A DNA stretch of 60,375 nucleotides from Streptomyces sp. S3(2020) (lineage in GTDB: Bacteria > Actinomycetota > Actinomycetes > Streptomycetales > Streptomycetaceae), in NCBI RefSeq assembly GCF_013044505.1, contig NZ_JABERD010000038.1:1-60375 (forward strand), given 5' to 3'. Shown here piece after piece: positions 25,132 through 35,120 of this stretch; within the stretch, counting starts at the first letter, position 1; each line of letters starts with the position of its first letter. The notes under the pieces are model-generated. The model saw only the letters and a list, made by a program, of their open reading frames with translations, made no database searches and was not told where the DNA came from. The position numbers were made by a program, and so were the translations under genes.

Positions 25132-26370
25132 TCATCCGGTCGAGAAGACCCCGATGCCGTTCGGTACGGGGCGTTCGGCCCCGCCGGCGGGGTGGTTGCG
25201 CACCGACACGGCGGCCGCCCCGGGATCGCGGGAGACCAGCGTCGACGATCCGCCGCCGTCCAGGCTGAAGGCGTCGGCCGAGCCCAACCCCTTCATGGTG
25301 TCCGCGACTTCGGCGACGGTCAGACCCGTGCGGTACGCGACCGCGCCGTCCACCGCGAGCAGCAGCACCCGCCGGCCGCCGTCCGCGATGCCCACGGCGG
25401 TGCGCACGGCCGCGGTCGTGCGATCCAGTCCGGGCAGCGGCTGTCCGTCGTCGAGGACCGGGTAGCCGCCGATGGCGAAGCGGTACGGGACCCTGGTCGC
25501 GGACGCGACCAGGGAGTGCTGGATCCGTACCCGCTCGCCGACGGAGAGCTTGCGCAGCTGCCGGGCGCCCGCCTCCCGGCCGACGAGCACGGTGGTGCCC
25601 GCGGCGACGGGACCGCTGCCCGGGGTGTCGGCGGCCGCCACGACCCGGCCCCGACGGACCGTCACCTCGTAGGTGTCCGTGCTGCACGGGGCGGCCCGGT
25701 CGGTGTCCGTGCCGCAGGTGGCACGCACCCGGGAGGCGCTGCCCCAGGCGCTGGTGAAGGCGCCGACGGAGTCCACCGGGAGCGCGTACTGATTGAGCCC
25801 GCCCAGCGGCAGCCGTGTCCAGGGAGTCCAGACGGAGCCGGACAGGGACAGGCTGTCGAGCCGGGCCCGGCGGTCGACCCCCATGCCGAGCACGTTCCTG
25901 GTGGACGTGCCCGCGGGCATCGCGGGGCCGAAACGCTGGCCGTCGGGCACCGCCGCCTTGAGCGTACGGCCGCGCGCGACGGCCGGGCCCACGCTCGCGC
26001 CGGTCGCCTCGACGCCCGGGTGCTGGGTCTCGGTGATGTTGAAGAAGTCGCCGTTGACGCCCGCGACGGCGCCCTGGGCGTCCGCCAGTTGCGAGACGGG
26101 CGCCCGCGCGGCGACCGCTCCCGGATGCAGCAGGTCGAGGCGGACGTGCGGATCGCGCAGGTTGACGGTGAGCACGTGGACGCGCGTGGGGCCCTTGGCC
26201 GCCTGGATGTCGTACTGCCGGTACGTGACGCCCGACGCGATCCGGACGGCGCTCTGCGCGGCGCCGGCCGGTGCCGCCCCCGTCAGGACCGTACCGGCCA
26301 GCGCACCGCATGCCGTGAGGAACGTCAGTACCGCTCTGCCTGCTCGGAACCTGTTCTGACGAAGCGTCAC
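25132..26370 (-). CDS. Secreted phosphodiester glycosidase (NAGPA-type)
   Basis: A 412-aa exported protein. The GTG at 26370 follows AGGGGGGACT; the longer open frame is shadow. The signal peptide is RFRAGRAVLTFLTACGALAG... to about residue 37. Family signatures are AVAGVNGDFFNI, YPVLDDGQPLPG, RTAVGIADGGRRVLLLAVDG, and AFSLDGGGSSTLVSRDPGAA with the NGIGVF end. Relatives uncover N-acetylglucosamine-1-phosphodiesters, so it may trim phosphodiester-linked sugars from wall or capsular polymers. Three Cys in the mature part could form a disulfide. Confidence 0.9.
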   Translation of the reverse strand: MTLRQNRFRAGRAVLTFLTACGALAGTVLTGAAPAGAAQSAVRIASGVTYRQYDIQAAKGPTRVHVLTVNLRDPHVRLDLLHPGAVAARAPVSQLADAQGAVAGVNGDFFNITETQHPGVEATGASVGPAVARGRTLKAAVPDGQRFGPAMPAGTSTRNVLGMGVDRRARLDSLSLSGSVWTPWTRLPLGGLNQYALPVDSVGAFTSAWGSASRVRATCGTDTDRAAPCSTDTYEVTVRRGRVVAAADTPGSGPVAAGTTVLVGREAGARQLRKLSVGERVRIQHSLVASATRVPYRFAIGGYPVLDDGQPLPGLDRTTAAVRTAVGIADGGRRVLLLAVDGAVAYRTGLTVAEVADTMKGLGSADAFSLDGGGSSTLVSRDPGAAAVSVRNHPAGGAERPVPNGIGVFSTG

Positions 26371-26435
26371 AGTCCCCCCTGAGGTCTCGTCAACTGTCCC
26401 AGGACTCAGAGGAAGTGCACCAGACGGCAGTGTGT

Positions 26436-26837
26436 CTAGGCGCCGAGAAGACGGGAACGGATCAGGAAACGCACTCCTTCGGGTGCTTCGAGCGAGAAGC
26501 CGCTGCCCCGCCCCTCGACGACGTCGACGATCAACCGGGTGTGGCTCCACACCTCGAACTGGCTGCGCGACATCCAGAACGTCACCGCCTCCGCGACGCC
26601 CTCGACCTCCAGCTCCGCGAGCAGCACGTCCGAGCCGCCGGTGCGGAACTCGCCCGCCGGGTAGCACATGGGGGCGCTGCCGTCGCAGCAGCCGCCGGAC
26701 TGATGGAACATCAGCGGGCCGTGCGCCTCGTGCAGCCGGCGCAGCAGATCGGCGGCCGCGGGGGTGAGCTCGACGCGCGGGGTCTCCTCATACATGCGCA
26801 CCAGCGCAGCACGCGCCACGTTGCGAGAAGGTTGCAC
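26436..26837 (-). CDS. DUF779-family protein
   Basis: A 133-aa protein with the DUF779 hallmark LMFHQSGGCCDGSAPMCYP (Cys-Cys pair plus Cys) and SQFEVWSHTRLIVDVVEGRG. DUF779 genes usually sit next to an aldehyde dehydrogenase gene (alcohol or acetaldehyde oxidation); here the partner is absent and a MarR/OhrR regulator precedes it by 18 bp. The start is uncertain: GTG 26837 gives 133 aa, ATG 26795 (MYEETPRVELT) gives 119 aa. Confidence 0.82.
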   Translation of the reverse strand: MQPSRNVARAALVRMYEETPRVELTPAAADLLRRLHEAHGPLMFHQSGGCCDGSAPMCYPAGEFRTGGSDVLLAELEVEGVAEAVTFWMSRSQFEVWSHTRLIVDVVEGRGSGFSLEAPEGVRFLIRSRLLGA

Positions 26838-26855
26838 CCCCGCCGAGGGCCCGGG

Positions 26856-27308
26856 TCAGACCTCGCCCACGTTGGCGGTGAGCAGACGGAGCAACTGCTT
26901 GGCCGTGGCGTCCTGTTCGGGGGTCAGGCCCATGGCGTCGCCGATGGCCACCGGAACCGTCTGTGCCCGGTCGCGCAGCTCGGCTCCCGCGTCGGTGAGG
27001 GTGAGGGAGACCGAGCGTTCGTCCTCGGGGCGGCGTTCGCGGCGCAGCAGGCCGTTCGCCTCCAGGCGCTTGAGCAGCGGGGAGAGGGTGCTGGACTCCA
27101 GTTGGAGCGCGATCCCCAGATCGCGTACCGAGATGGAGTCCTGCTCCCAGAGCACGAGCATGACCAGGTACTGCGGGTAGGTCAGCCGCAGCTCGTCCAG
27201 CAGGGGCCGGTAGCGGGCGGTGACCGCGCGGGAAGCGGCGTAGAGGGCGAAGCACAGCTGGTCGTCGAGGAGCAGGGAGCCGTCGTGCTCCGGTTCGGCA
27301 GCGCTCAT
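26856..27308 (-). CDS. MarR-family regulator, OhrR-like
   Basis: A 150-aa MarR regulator. The N-terminus LLLDDQLCFALYAASRAVTA closely matches OhrR proteins, with Cys19 at the peroxide-sensing position and Tyr residues (YAASR, ARYRPLL, LTYPQYLV) that contact it. The winged helix is SVRDLGIALQLESSTLSPLLKRLEANGLLRRER with DERSV in the wing. It should be inactivated by organic hydroperoxides. It diverges from an alpha/beta hydrolase gene, and the palindromes between them are likely targets. No ohr gene is nearby. Confidence 0.9.
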   Translation of the reverse strand: MSAAEPEHDGSLLLDDQLCFALYAASRAVTARYRPLLDELRLTYPQYLVMLVLWEQDSISVRDLGIALQLESSTLSPLLKRLEANGLLRRERRPEDERSVSLTLTDAGAELRDRAQTVPVAIGDAMGLTPEQDATAKQLLRLLTANVGEV

Positions 27309-27343
27309 GGCCTGGCTCCTTCGGTCGAGTCCTTCCGATTCTA

Positions 27344-27400
27344 TCGGGCCATAAACAGTCGGGCCATAAGAGATCGAGCTCGATTAAGTTGTGCACGACT
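27344..27400. promoter_or_regulatory. OhrR/hydrolase divergent control region
   Basis: It holds a direct repeat TCGGGCCATAA (27344-27354 and 27359-27369, 15-bp period), a perfect palindrome ATCGAGCTCGAT (27373-27384), and AGTTGTGCACGACT (27387-27400, 12 of 14 symmetrical). This A+T-richer stretch is the likely binding site of the divergent OhrR-like protein. Confidence 0.6.
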
Positions 27401-27491
27401 AAGTCGAGCGCTACAGTCGTGGATGTGCCGCCGCTCCTGGCGAACAGCGTCCATGGAGCGCGCCCGCGGCACCTCTCCCGAGGAGATCGCC

Positions 27492-28460
27492 ATGTCCGAC
27501 CAGACCGGCACCCGCCCCGTTCTCGAACCCGCCGCCCAGGCCTTCGCCGAGGCCACCGCGAACCCGCCGTACCTCTTCGACCTGGGCCCGGCCGAGGGCC
27601 GCAAGGCCGTCGACGAGGTGCAGTCCGGCGACATCGCCAAGCCCGCCGTCGACGAGGAGTGGATCACCGTGTCCGGCGGGCCCACCGGCAGCGTCCGCGC
27701 CCGGATCGTCCGCCCCGCGGGCGCCGCGGGCACACTCCCGGTGATCGTCTACATCCACGGCGCGGGCTGGGTCTTCGGCAACGCCCACACCCACGACCGC
27801 CTCGTGCGCGAACTCGCCGTCGGCGCGAACGCCGCGGTCGTCTTCCCCGAGTACGACCTCTCGCCCGAGGCCCGCTACCCCGTCGCGATCGAACAGAACT
27901 ACACCGTCGCCAAGTGGGTCGTGGACGAAGGCGCCTCGAAGAACCTGGACGCCTCGCGCATCGCGGTCGCCGGGGACTCCGTCGGCGGCAACATGACCGC
28001 CGCGCTCACCCTGATGGCCAAGCAGCGCGGCGACGTCCCGCTGGTCCAGCAGGTGCTCTTCTACCCGGTCACCGACGCCGCCTTCGACACCGGCTCCTAC
28101 CACCGGTTCGCCGAGGGCTACTTCCTGCGCCGCGACGCCATGCAGTGGTTCTGGGACCAGTACACGACCGACGAGGCCGAGCGCGCCCAGATCACCGCCT
28201 CCCCGCTGCGGGCGACCACCGAGCAGCTCACCGGTCTGCCCCCGGCCCTGGTCATCACCGGCGAGGCCGACGTCCTGCGCGACGAGGGCGAGGCGTACGC
28301 CCACAAGCTCCGCGAGGCCGGCGTGCCCGTCACGGCCGTCCGCTACCAGGGCATCATCCACGACTTCGTGATGCTCGACGCCCTGCGCGGAACCCACGCG
28401 GCGGAGGCGGCGATCGGCCAGGCCGTCGCGACCCTGCGCACGGCACTCGGCACGAAGTGA
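27492..28460 (+). CDS. Alpha/beta hydrolase (hormone-sensitive-lipase-like esterase)
   Basis: A 322-aa esterase of the Aes/HSL type. The oxyanion-hole motif IYIHGAGWVFGN (about residues 87-97) precedes the nucleophile elbow AGDSVGGN (Ser163). The acid is in ITGEADVLRDEG and the His in GIIHDFVML. The ATG at 27492 has an AGGAG site; the much longer open frame runs through the MarR and DUF779 genes antisense and is not real. Because it diverges from an OhrR-like sensor, it may handle oxidised acyl esters or lipid peroxides, an inference. Confidence 0.92.
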   Translation: MSDQTGTRPVLEPAAQAFAEATANPPYLFDLGPAEGRKAVDEVQSGDIAKPAVDEEWITVSGGPTGSVRARIVRPAGAAGTLPVIVYIHGAGWVFGNAHTHDRLVRELAVGANAAVVFPEYDLSPEARYPVAIEQNYTVAKWVVDEGASKNLDASRIAVAGDSVGGNMTAALTLMAKQRGDVPLVQQVLFYPVTDAAFDTGSYHRFAEGYFLRRDAMQWFWDQYTTDEAERAQITASPLRATTEQLTGLPPALVITGEADVLRDEGEAYAHKLREAGVPVTAVRYQGIIHDFVMLDALRGTHAAEAAIGQAVATLRTALGTK

Positions 28461-28485
28461 CCCGCCTCTGGCGTCGCGGCCCGTC

Positions 28486-30736
<2,251 letters not shown>

Positions 30737-30740
30737 GGCG

Positions 30741-31484
30741 TCACCGGAAGGCCGTGACGGACATCGTCGCGGCGACCGCCAGGAGCACGGCTCCGAACAC
30801 ACGTTGCAGCGCGGCCGCGGAGACCTTCGCGGCCAGCCGCCTGCCGTCCCAGGCGCCCAGGACCGCGGTCGCGAGGAACGGCATGATCAGCGCCCAGTCC
30901 AGGCCGGCGGCGCTGTGCGCGCGGGCCGCCAGGGCCACGAGCGCGTTGGCCACGATGACCAGCAGACTCGTCCCCACCGCCGCGCTCATCGGCACCGCCA
31001 GCACCGTCACCAGCGCCGGCACCGCCAGGAAACCGCCGCCGACCCCCAGGAACCCGGTCACCGCGCCCAGCCCGGCACCGGCTCCGGCGGCCCGTGCCGC
31101 CGAAGCCCGGCCGGCCACGCGCGGCGTGCGGCGACGCAGCATCTGTACGGCGGCCAGGGCGGCCAGCGCCGCGAACATCAGCGTCAGCAGGGCCTCCGGG
31201 ACCCGTGCGGACAGGGCGCCCGCGCCGGCGGCCGGCAGCAGTCCGGCCGCCGCGAACAGCAGCCCGGCCCGCCAGCGCACCGCGCCGCGGCGGGCGTGGG
31301 CCACCAGCGCGGTGACCGAGGTGACGATCACGATGACCAGGCTCGCCGTGGTCGCCGCGGCGGGGCTGAAACCGAGCAGGTAGACAAGGGCCGGGACGGT
31401 GAGGATGCTCCCGCCCGCCCCCAGCGAACCCAGCGCCAGGCCGACCAGGGCGCCGGCGAGCAGCGCCAGGACGAGCGCGGTCAT
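30741..31484 (-). CDS. TauE/SafE-family sulfite/sulfonate exporter
   Basis: A 247-aa membrane protein with about eight helices. The family pattern is repeated: GALVGLALGSLGAGGSILTVPALVYLLGFSP near the N-terminus and GAVTGFLGVGGGFLAVPALVTVLAVP in the second half. Relatives export sulfite or sulfoacetate, the toxic product of persulfide oxidation. The start overlaps the stop of the upstream rhodanese gene (ATATGA), so it is translationally coupled as the last gene of the MBL-rhodanese, rhodanese, TauE operon. It converges on the repressor gene with four bases between. Confidence 0.92.
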   Translation of the reverse strand: MTALVLALLAGALVGLALGSLGAGGSILTVPALVYLLGFSPAAATTASLVIVIVTSVTALVAHARRGAVRWRAGLLFAAAGLLPAAGAGALSARVPEALLTLMFAALAALAAVQMLRRRTPRVAGRASAARAAGAGAGLGAVTGFLGVGGGFLAVPALVTVLAVPMSAAVGTSLLVIVANALVALAARAHSAAGLDWALIMPFLATAVLGAWDGRRLAAKVSAAALQRVFGAVLLAVAATMSVTAFR

Positions 31485-31810
31485 ATGACGACCCCGGCCG
31501 CCCCGTACGCGTCCTCGACGGGCAGGCCCTGTGCGGCCCAGTCCCGCATGCCGCCGATGACGTCGACGCACTCGACCCCCCGCGCGGCCAGCAGGGCGAC
31601 GGCCTGCCGGGAACGGTTGCCCGAGCGGCAGATGAGGATCATGTCCCCGCTGTCGGGCAGCTCCCGGGACAGCGGTACGTGCAGTGCGCCGGGTACGTGA
31701 CCGGCCCGGAACTCGTCCGGCTCGCGGACGTCGACCAGCACGGCCGCGCCGTCCCGGAGCAGTCGGTGCGCCTCGGCGACGGAGACGCGACAGCGAGAGG
31801 AGTCGTCCAT
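31481..31810 (-). CDS. Single-domain rhodanese
   Basis: A 109-aa thiosulfate sulfurtransferase-like domain: VLVDVREPDEFRAGHVPGAL and the active loop MILICRSGNRSRQA with the catalytic Cys, then GGMRDWAAQGLPV. The CRSGNRS loop is typical of sulfur-transfer rhodaneses rather than phosphatases. It begins two bases after the MBL-rhodanese stop and overlaps the exporter gene. It probably passes sulfane sulfur between glutathione-like thiols and the MBL protein. Confidence 0.92.
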   Translation of the reverse strand: MDDSSRCRVSVAEAHRLLRDGAAVLVDVREPDEFRAGHVPGALHVPLSRELPDSGDMILICRSGNRSRQAVALLAARGVECVDVIGGMRDWAAQGLPVEDAYGAAGVVI

Positions 31811-31812
31811 CG

Positions 31813-33183
31813 TCAGTTCCCCCGGGTGACGAGGGCGAGCCCCGCTTCGGCCGCGGCGGCGTACCCGTCGTCGACGGCCACCACCTCACGTCCGGCGGCG
31901 TCGAGCACGGACGCGGCGATGGCGGCACGCATCCCTCCCGCGCAGTGCACCCACACCGTGCCGTCGGGCACCTCGGCCAGGCGCCGGTGCAGCTGGTGGA
32001 CGGGGAGGTGGACGCTGCCCTCGATCCAGCCGTCCGCGCGCTCGCTGTCCCGGCGCACGTCGACCACGATCACGTCCTCGCCGCGTGCCCGGGCGGCGGC
32101 CAGATCGGCGAACGTCCCGCGCGCGAAGGAGGCGGGCCGGGTCCCGTCCGAGATCCAGTCGGCCGGGCCGCCGACGGCCGCCGCGGCCGGGCGGTCTATG
32201 CCCACCCGGGTCAGCTCCCGCTGGGCGCGCCCGATGTCCTCGGCGCTCTCCGCGAGCAGAGTCACCGGCCTGCCCCACGGGATCATCCACGCGAGATACG
32301 TGGCCGGCTGTCCGTCGGCCTCGAAGTTGAGCGACCCGGCCACATGCCCGGCGGCGAACGCCACCCGGTTGCGCAGGTCCACGACCCACTCCCCGGCCGC
32401 GAGCCGTCGGGCGATCTCGTCGGCGTCGGCGCGGCGCGGGGCCGTGAGGTCCACCGCGGCGGGGCCGCCGGCGTTGGCCGGACCCATGTGGGCGTAGTAC
32501 GCGGGCACGTCGTCGAGCCCGGCCAGCAAGGTCGTGACGAAGTTGTCGACGTCCTGGACGAGTGCGGGGTTGGAGGCCTTCTCGGCGCCGATGGTGCTGT
32601 GCGTCCCGTCCGTCCGGGAGGAGGAGCAGAAGCTGCCGAAGCCGTGCGTCGGCATGACCGCCACCTCGTCGTGCAGCTCCGCGGCCAGCCGGTGCACGGA
32701 CGCGTGCTGCGCCCGGGCGAGTTCCTCGGTGAGCCGCGGCTCGACGAGGTCGGGCCGGCCCACGCTGCCGATCAGCAGCGAACCGCCGGTGAAGGCGGCC
32801 ACCGCGCGTCCGCCTTCCTCCAGCACGTACGAGGTGTGGTGAGGGGTGTGCCCCGGAGTGGCCACGGCCCGCAGCGCGAGACCCTCGTCGAGGGGCTCCA
32901 CATGTCCGTCGGCGACCGGCACGCGCGCGTACGCCACCTCGGCCCCGGCCGGCACCAGATAGCGGGCCCCGGTGAGCCGGGCCAGCTCCAGACCGCCGCT
33001 CACGTAGTCGTTGTGCACATGCGTCTCGGCGACGGCCACGATCCGCACTCCGCGCCGGGCCGCCTCGGCGAGCACGCGGTCGATGTCCCGCGGCGGATCC
33101 ACGACCACCGCGGCGCGGGTCCCGCCGGCCAGATGGCTGCGGTTGCCCAGCCCCTCGGTCTCCAGGGCGTCGACAAAGAACAC
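31813..33183 (-). CDS. MBL-fold hydrolase fused to two rhodanese domains (persulfide dioxygenase-like)
   Basis: A 456-aa protein. The N-terminal metallo-beta-lactamase domain (residues 1-245) has THVHNDYVSG (His55, His57, Asp59) and ATPGHTPHH (His112). At FTGGSLLIGSVGRPD a Gly stands where ETHE1/CstB-type dioxygenases have an iron-binding Asp. Rhodanese 1 (about 265-350) lacks a Cys in its loop (LLAESAEDIG). Rhodanese 2 (about 360-456) has an active loop VHCAGGMRAA. The CstB-like architecture suggests oxidation of persulfide to sulfite and thiol, but the missing Asp makes this uncertain. Two operators lie upstream. Confidence 0.88.
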   Translation of the reverse strand: MFFVDALETEGLGNRSHLAGGTRAAVVVDPPRDIDRVLAEAARRGVRIVAVAETHVHNDYVSGGLELARLTGARYLVPAGAEVAYARVPVADGHVEPLDEGLALRAVATPGHTPHHTSYVLEEGGRAVAAFTGGSLLIGSVGRPDLVEPRLTEELARAQHASVHRLAAELHDEVAVMPTHGFGSFCSSSRTDGTHSTIGAEKASNPALVQDVDNFVTTLLAGLDDVPAYYAHMGPANAGGPAAVDLTAPRRADADEIARRLAAGEWVVDLRNRVAFAAGHVAGSLNFEADGQPATYLAWMIPWGRPVTLLAESAEDIGRAQRELTRVGIDRPAAAAVGGPADWISDGTRPASFARGTFADLAAARARGEDVIVVDVRRDSERADGWIEGSVHLPVHQLHRRLAEVPDGTVWVHCAGGMRAAIAASVLDAAGREVVAVDDGYAAAAEAGLALVTRGN

Positions 33184-33205
33184 GGTTGACTCCTTCGTGG
33201 GAAAT

Positions 33206-33219
33206 TACCCCCCGGGGTA
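33206..33219. promoter_or_regulatory. CstR-type operator 2
   Basis: TACCCCCCGGGGTA, near-perfect inverted repeat, 22 bp upstream of the MBL-rhodanese start. Same half-sites as operator 1. Confidence 0.72.
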
Positions 33220-33241
33220 TCTGACTCCCACCGTAACAGAG

Positions 33242-33257
33242 ATACCCCAGGGGGTAT
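33242..33257. promoter_or_regulatory. CstR-type operator 3
   Basis: ATACCCCAGGGGGTAT, 36 bp (about 3.5 helical turns) from operator 2. The pair could let two CstR tetramers sit side by side on the promoter of the MBL-rhodanese operon. Confidence 0.75.
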
Positions 33258-33420
33258 TTTCGGGAGGGGGTGGGGTGTCGAACATCCGGCGGGAGCCGGG
33301 GGTGGATGTCGGATATCCGGGTTCCGGAGGGCGGTGGCTGGCTTCGCGTGATCGGCGGGCCGAAGGTGTTCGACGCCCCCCACACCCCAGCGCCCTTCGG
33401 TGCCGCAAGGAGAGAACTCA

Positions 33421-35016
33421 GTGAATGCCACGACCACGGCGCACCCGCCGCGGGAAGGCCGCGCCGCCACGCTCGCCATGGCCTGCGTCGGCGTGTTCGT
33501 CGCCTATCTGCCGGTGACCAGCGTCTCGGTGAGCCTGCCCGCGATCCAGCGGGCCCTGGACGCCTCGACGTCCCAACTGTCCTGGGTCTCCGACGCGTTC
33601 GTCCTGCCCATGGCCGCCCTCATCCTCACCGCGGGCGTCTTCGGCGACGTCCACGGCCGCAAGAAGGTCTACCAGGCAGGGCTCGCCCTCAGCGGCCTGG
33701 GCGCACTCGTCGCCCTGTGCGCGCCCTCCGTCGAGGTCCTCTGGATCGGCCAGGCGCTGGCCGGCCTGGGCGCGGCCGCGCTGCTGCCCACCACCCTCGC
33801 CCTGATCAGCCACGCCGTCCCCGACCCGCGCGAGCGCGGGAAGTTCATCGGACTGTGGGCCACCTCCCTGATGGCCGCCCTCGCGCTGGGCCCGGTCATC
33901 TCCGGCACCCTCCTCGGCCATGTCGCCTGGCGCTGGATCTTCCTCCTGCCGATCCCCGCCGCCCTGCTGGCCATGGCCTGCGCCGCGAAGCTCCTCACCG
34001 ACTCCCGCGCGCCCGGCTCGCGCCGCCTGGACCGGCCCGGCCAGTTCACCGCGGCACTCGCGATCACCGCCCTCGTCTACGGGATCATCGAGGGCGGCGC
34101 CACCTCCTTCACCGACCCCGCGGTCATGGTCGCGCTGTCCACCGCCGTGGTCGGCGCCGTCGCGTTCGTCCTGGTGGAGCGGGCGAGCAGCAGCCCCATG
34201 CTGGATCTGACGCTCTTCCGCAGCCCGGCCTTCACCGCCACCACCCTGATCGCCATGATCAGCTTCCTCGGTCTGATCGGCTTCTTCTTCGCTCTCAGCC
34301 TCTACTTCGGCATGGTCCAGCAGCTGTCCACACTCGACGCGGCCTGGCGCCTGCTGATGGTGACCATGGTCCCGCTGGTGCTCGGCGCCCCCGTCGGCCG
34401 CCTCATGCACCGCGTCTCGCCGCGCCTGCTCATCCCCGGCGGGCTGCTGGTCACCTCGGCCGCCCTGCTGTCCCTCACCGACATCGACGCGGACACCTCC
34501 TTCGGGTCGCTGGCCTGGCGGCTGGCGCTGCTCGGCTTCGGCCTGGCGTTCGTCATCACACCGATGACCGCGACCGCCGTCAGCGCGGTGCCCTTCCAGC
34601 AGGCCGGCATGGCCGCCGCCGGCAACAACGCCTTCCGCCAGGTCGGCGGCGCGCTCGGCCCCGCGATCCTGGGCGCGCTGCTCTCGACCCGGGCGGTCGA
34701 CGCCCTGCCGGGCCATCTCGCGGACGCCGGGGTGACCGGGCGGACCGCACAGCAGGTCACCGCGGTCGCCGAGCACGACGGCATCGGCGCGGTCGGCGGG
34801 CTCGACCTCGGCGCCGACACACCGCGCGTCCTCGGCGCGCTCTCCGAGGCGTTCCTGGACGGGCTGCACCTGTGCCTGGTCGTCGCGGCCGTCCTGACGC
34901 TGCTCGCCGCCGCCGTAGGAGCACTGCTGCTGCGCCGGCCCGGGCGCACAGCGTCTGTCGTGGCCGGCGGTTCGGCCCCTTCGGCGGTGCCGGTGGGGAG
35001 CGGCACGGGAGAGTGA
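33421..35016 (+). CDS. MFS drug-efflux transporter (DHA2, 14-helix)
   Basis: A 531-aa major facilitator protein with about 14 hydrophobic helices. Motif A-type sequence GVFGDVHGRKKVYQAGL lies in the first cytoplasmic loop, and the DHA2 motif C region is LALGPVISGTLLGHVAWRWIF. These mark multidrug or antibiotic exporters of the QacA/EmrB group. GTG 33421 is chosen because AAGGAGAG precedes it; an ATG seven codons upstream lacks one. It is followed by a perfect hairpin terminator. Its long leader holds inverted repeats, and CstR operators lie on the far side. Confidence 0.92.
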   Translation: MNATTTAHPPREGRAATLAMACVGVFVAYLPVTSVSVSLPAIQRALDASTSQLSWVSDAFVLPMAALILTAGVFGDVHGRKKVYQAGLALSGLGALVALCAPSVEVLWIGQALAGLGAAALLPTTLALISHAVPDPRERGKFIGLWATSLMAALALGPVISGTLLGHVAWRWIFLLPIPAALLAMACAAKLLTDSRAPGSRRLDRPGQFTAALAITALVYGIIEGGATSFTDPAVMVALSTAVVGAVAFVLVERASSSPMLDLTLFRSPAFTATTLIAMISFLGLIGFFFALSLYFGMVQQLSTLDAAWRLLMVTMVPLVLGAPVGRLMHRVSPRLLIPGGLLVTSAALLSLTDIDADTSFGSLAWRLALLGFGLAFVITPMTATAVSAVPFQQAGMAAAGNNAFRQVGGALGPAILGALLSTRAVDALPGHLADAGVTGRTAQQVTAVAEHDGIGAVGGLDLGADTPRVLGALSEAFLDGLHLCLVVAAVLTLLAAAVGALLLRRPGRTASVVAGGSAPSAVPVGSGTGE

Positions 35017-35020
35017 CTTC

Positions 35021-35053
35021 GGGCCCGGGACCGCGTACGACGGTCCCGGGCCC
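35021..35053 (+). terminator. Hairpin terminator after the MFS gene
   Basis: A perfect 13-bp stem (35021-35033 with 35041-35053) and a 7-nt loop, four bases after the MFS stop. There is no U-tract. It separates the transporter from the Lrp-type gene. Confidence 0.8.
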
Positions 35054-35120
35054 CACAACAGGAGCAGCCGGCCCCGGCGACGTACCGTCGATCGACCACC
35101 CCCGAACAAGGAGGGCCACC

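Noticed and set aside
26415..27491. Long plus-strand open frame fused to the alpha/beta hydrolase
   Set aside because: It runs antisense through the DUF779 and MarR genes, which have clear motifs; the AGGAG site places the hydrolase start at 27492.
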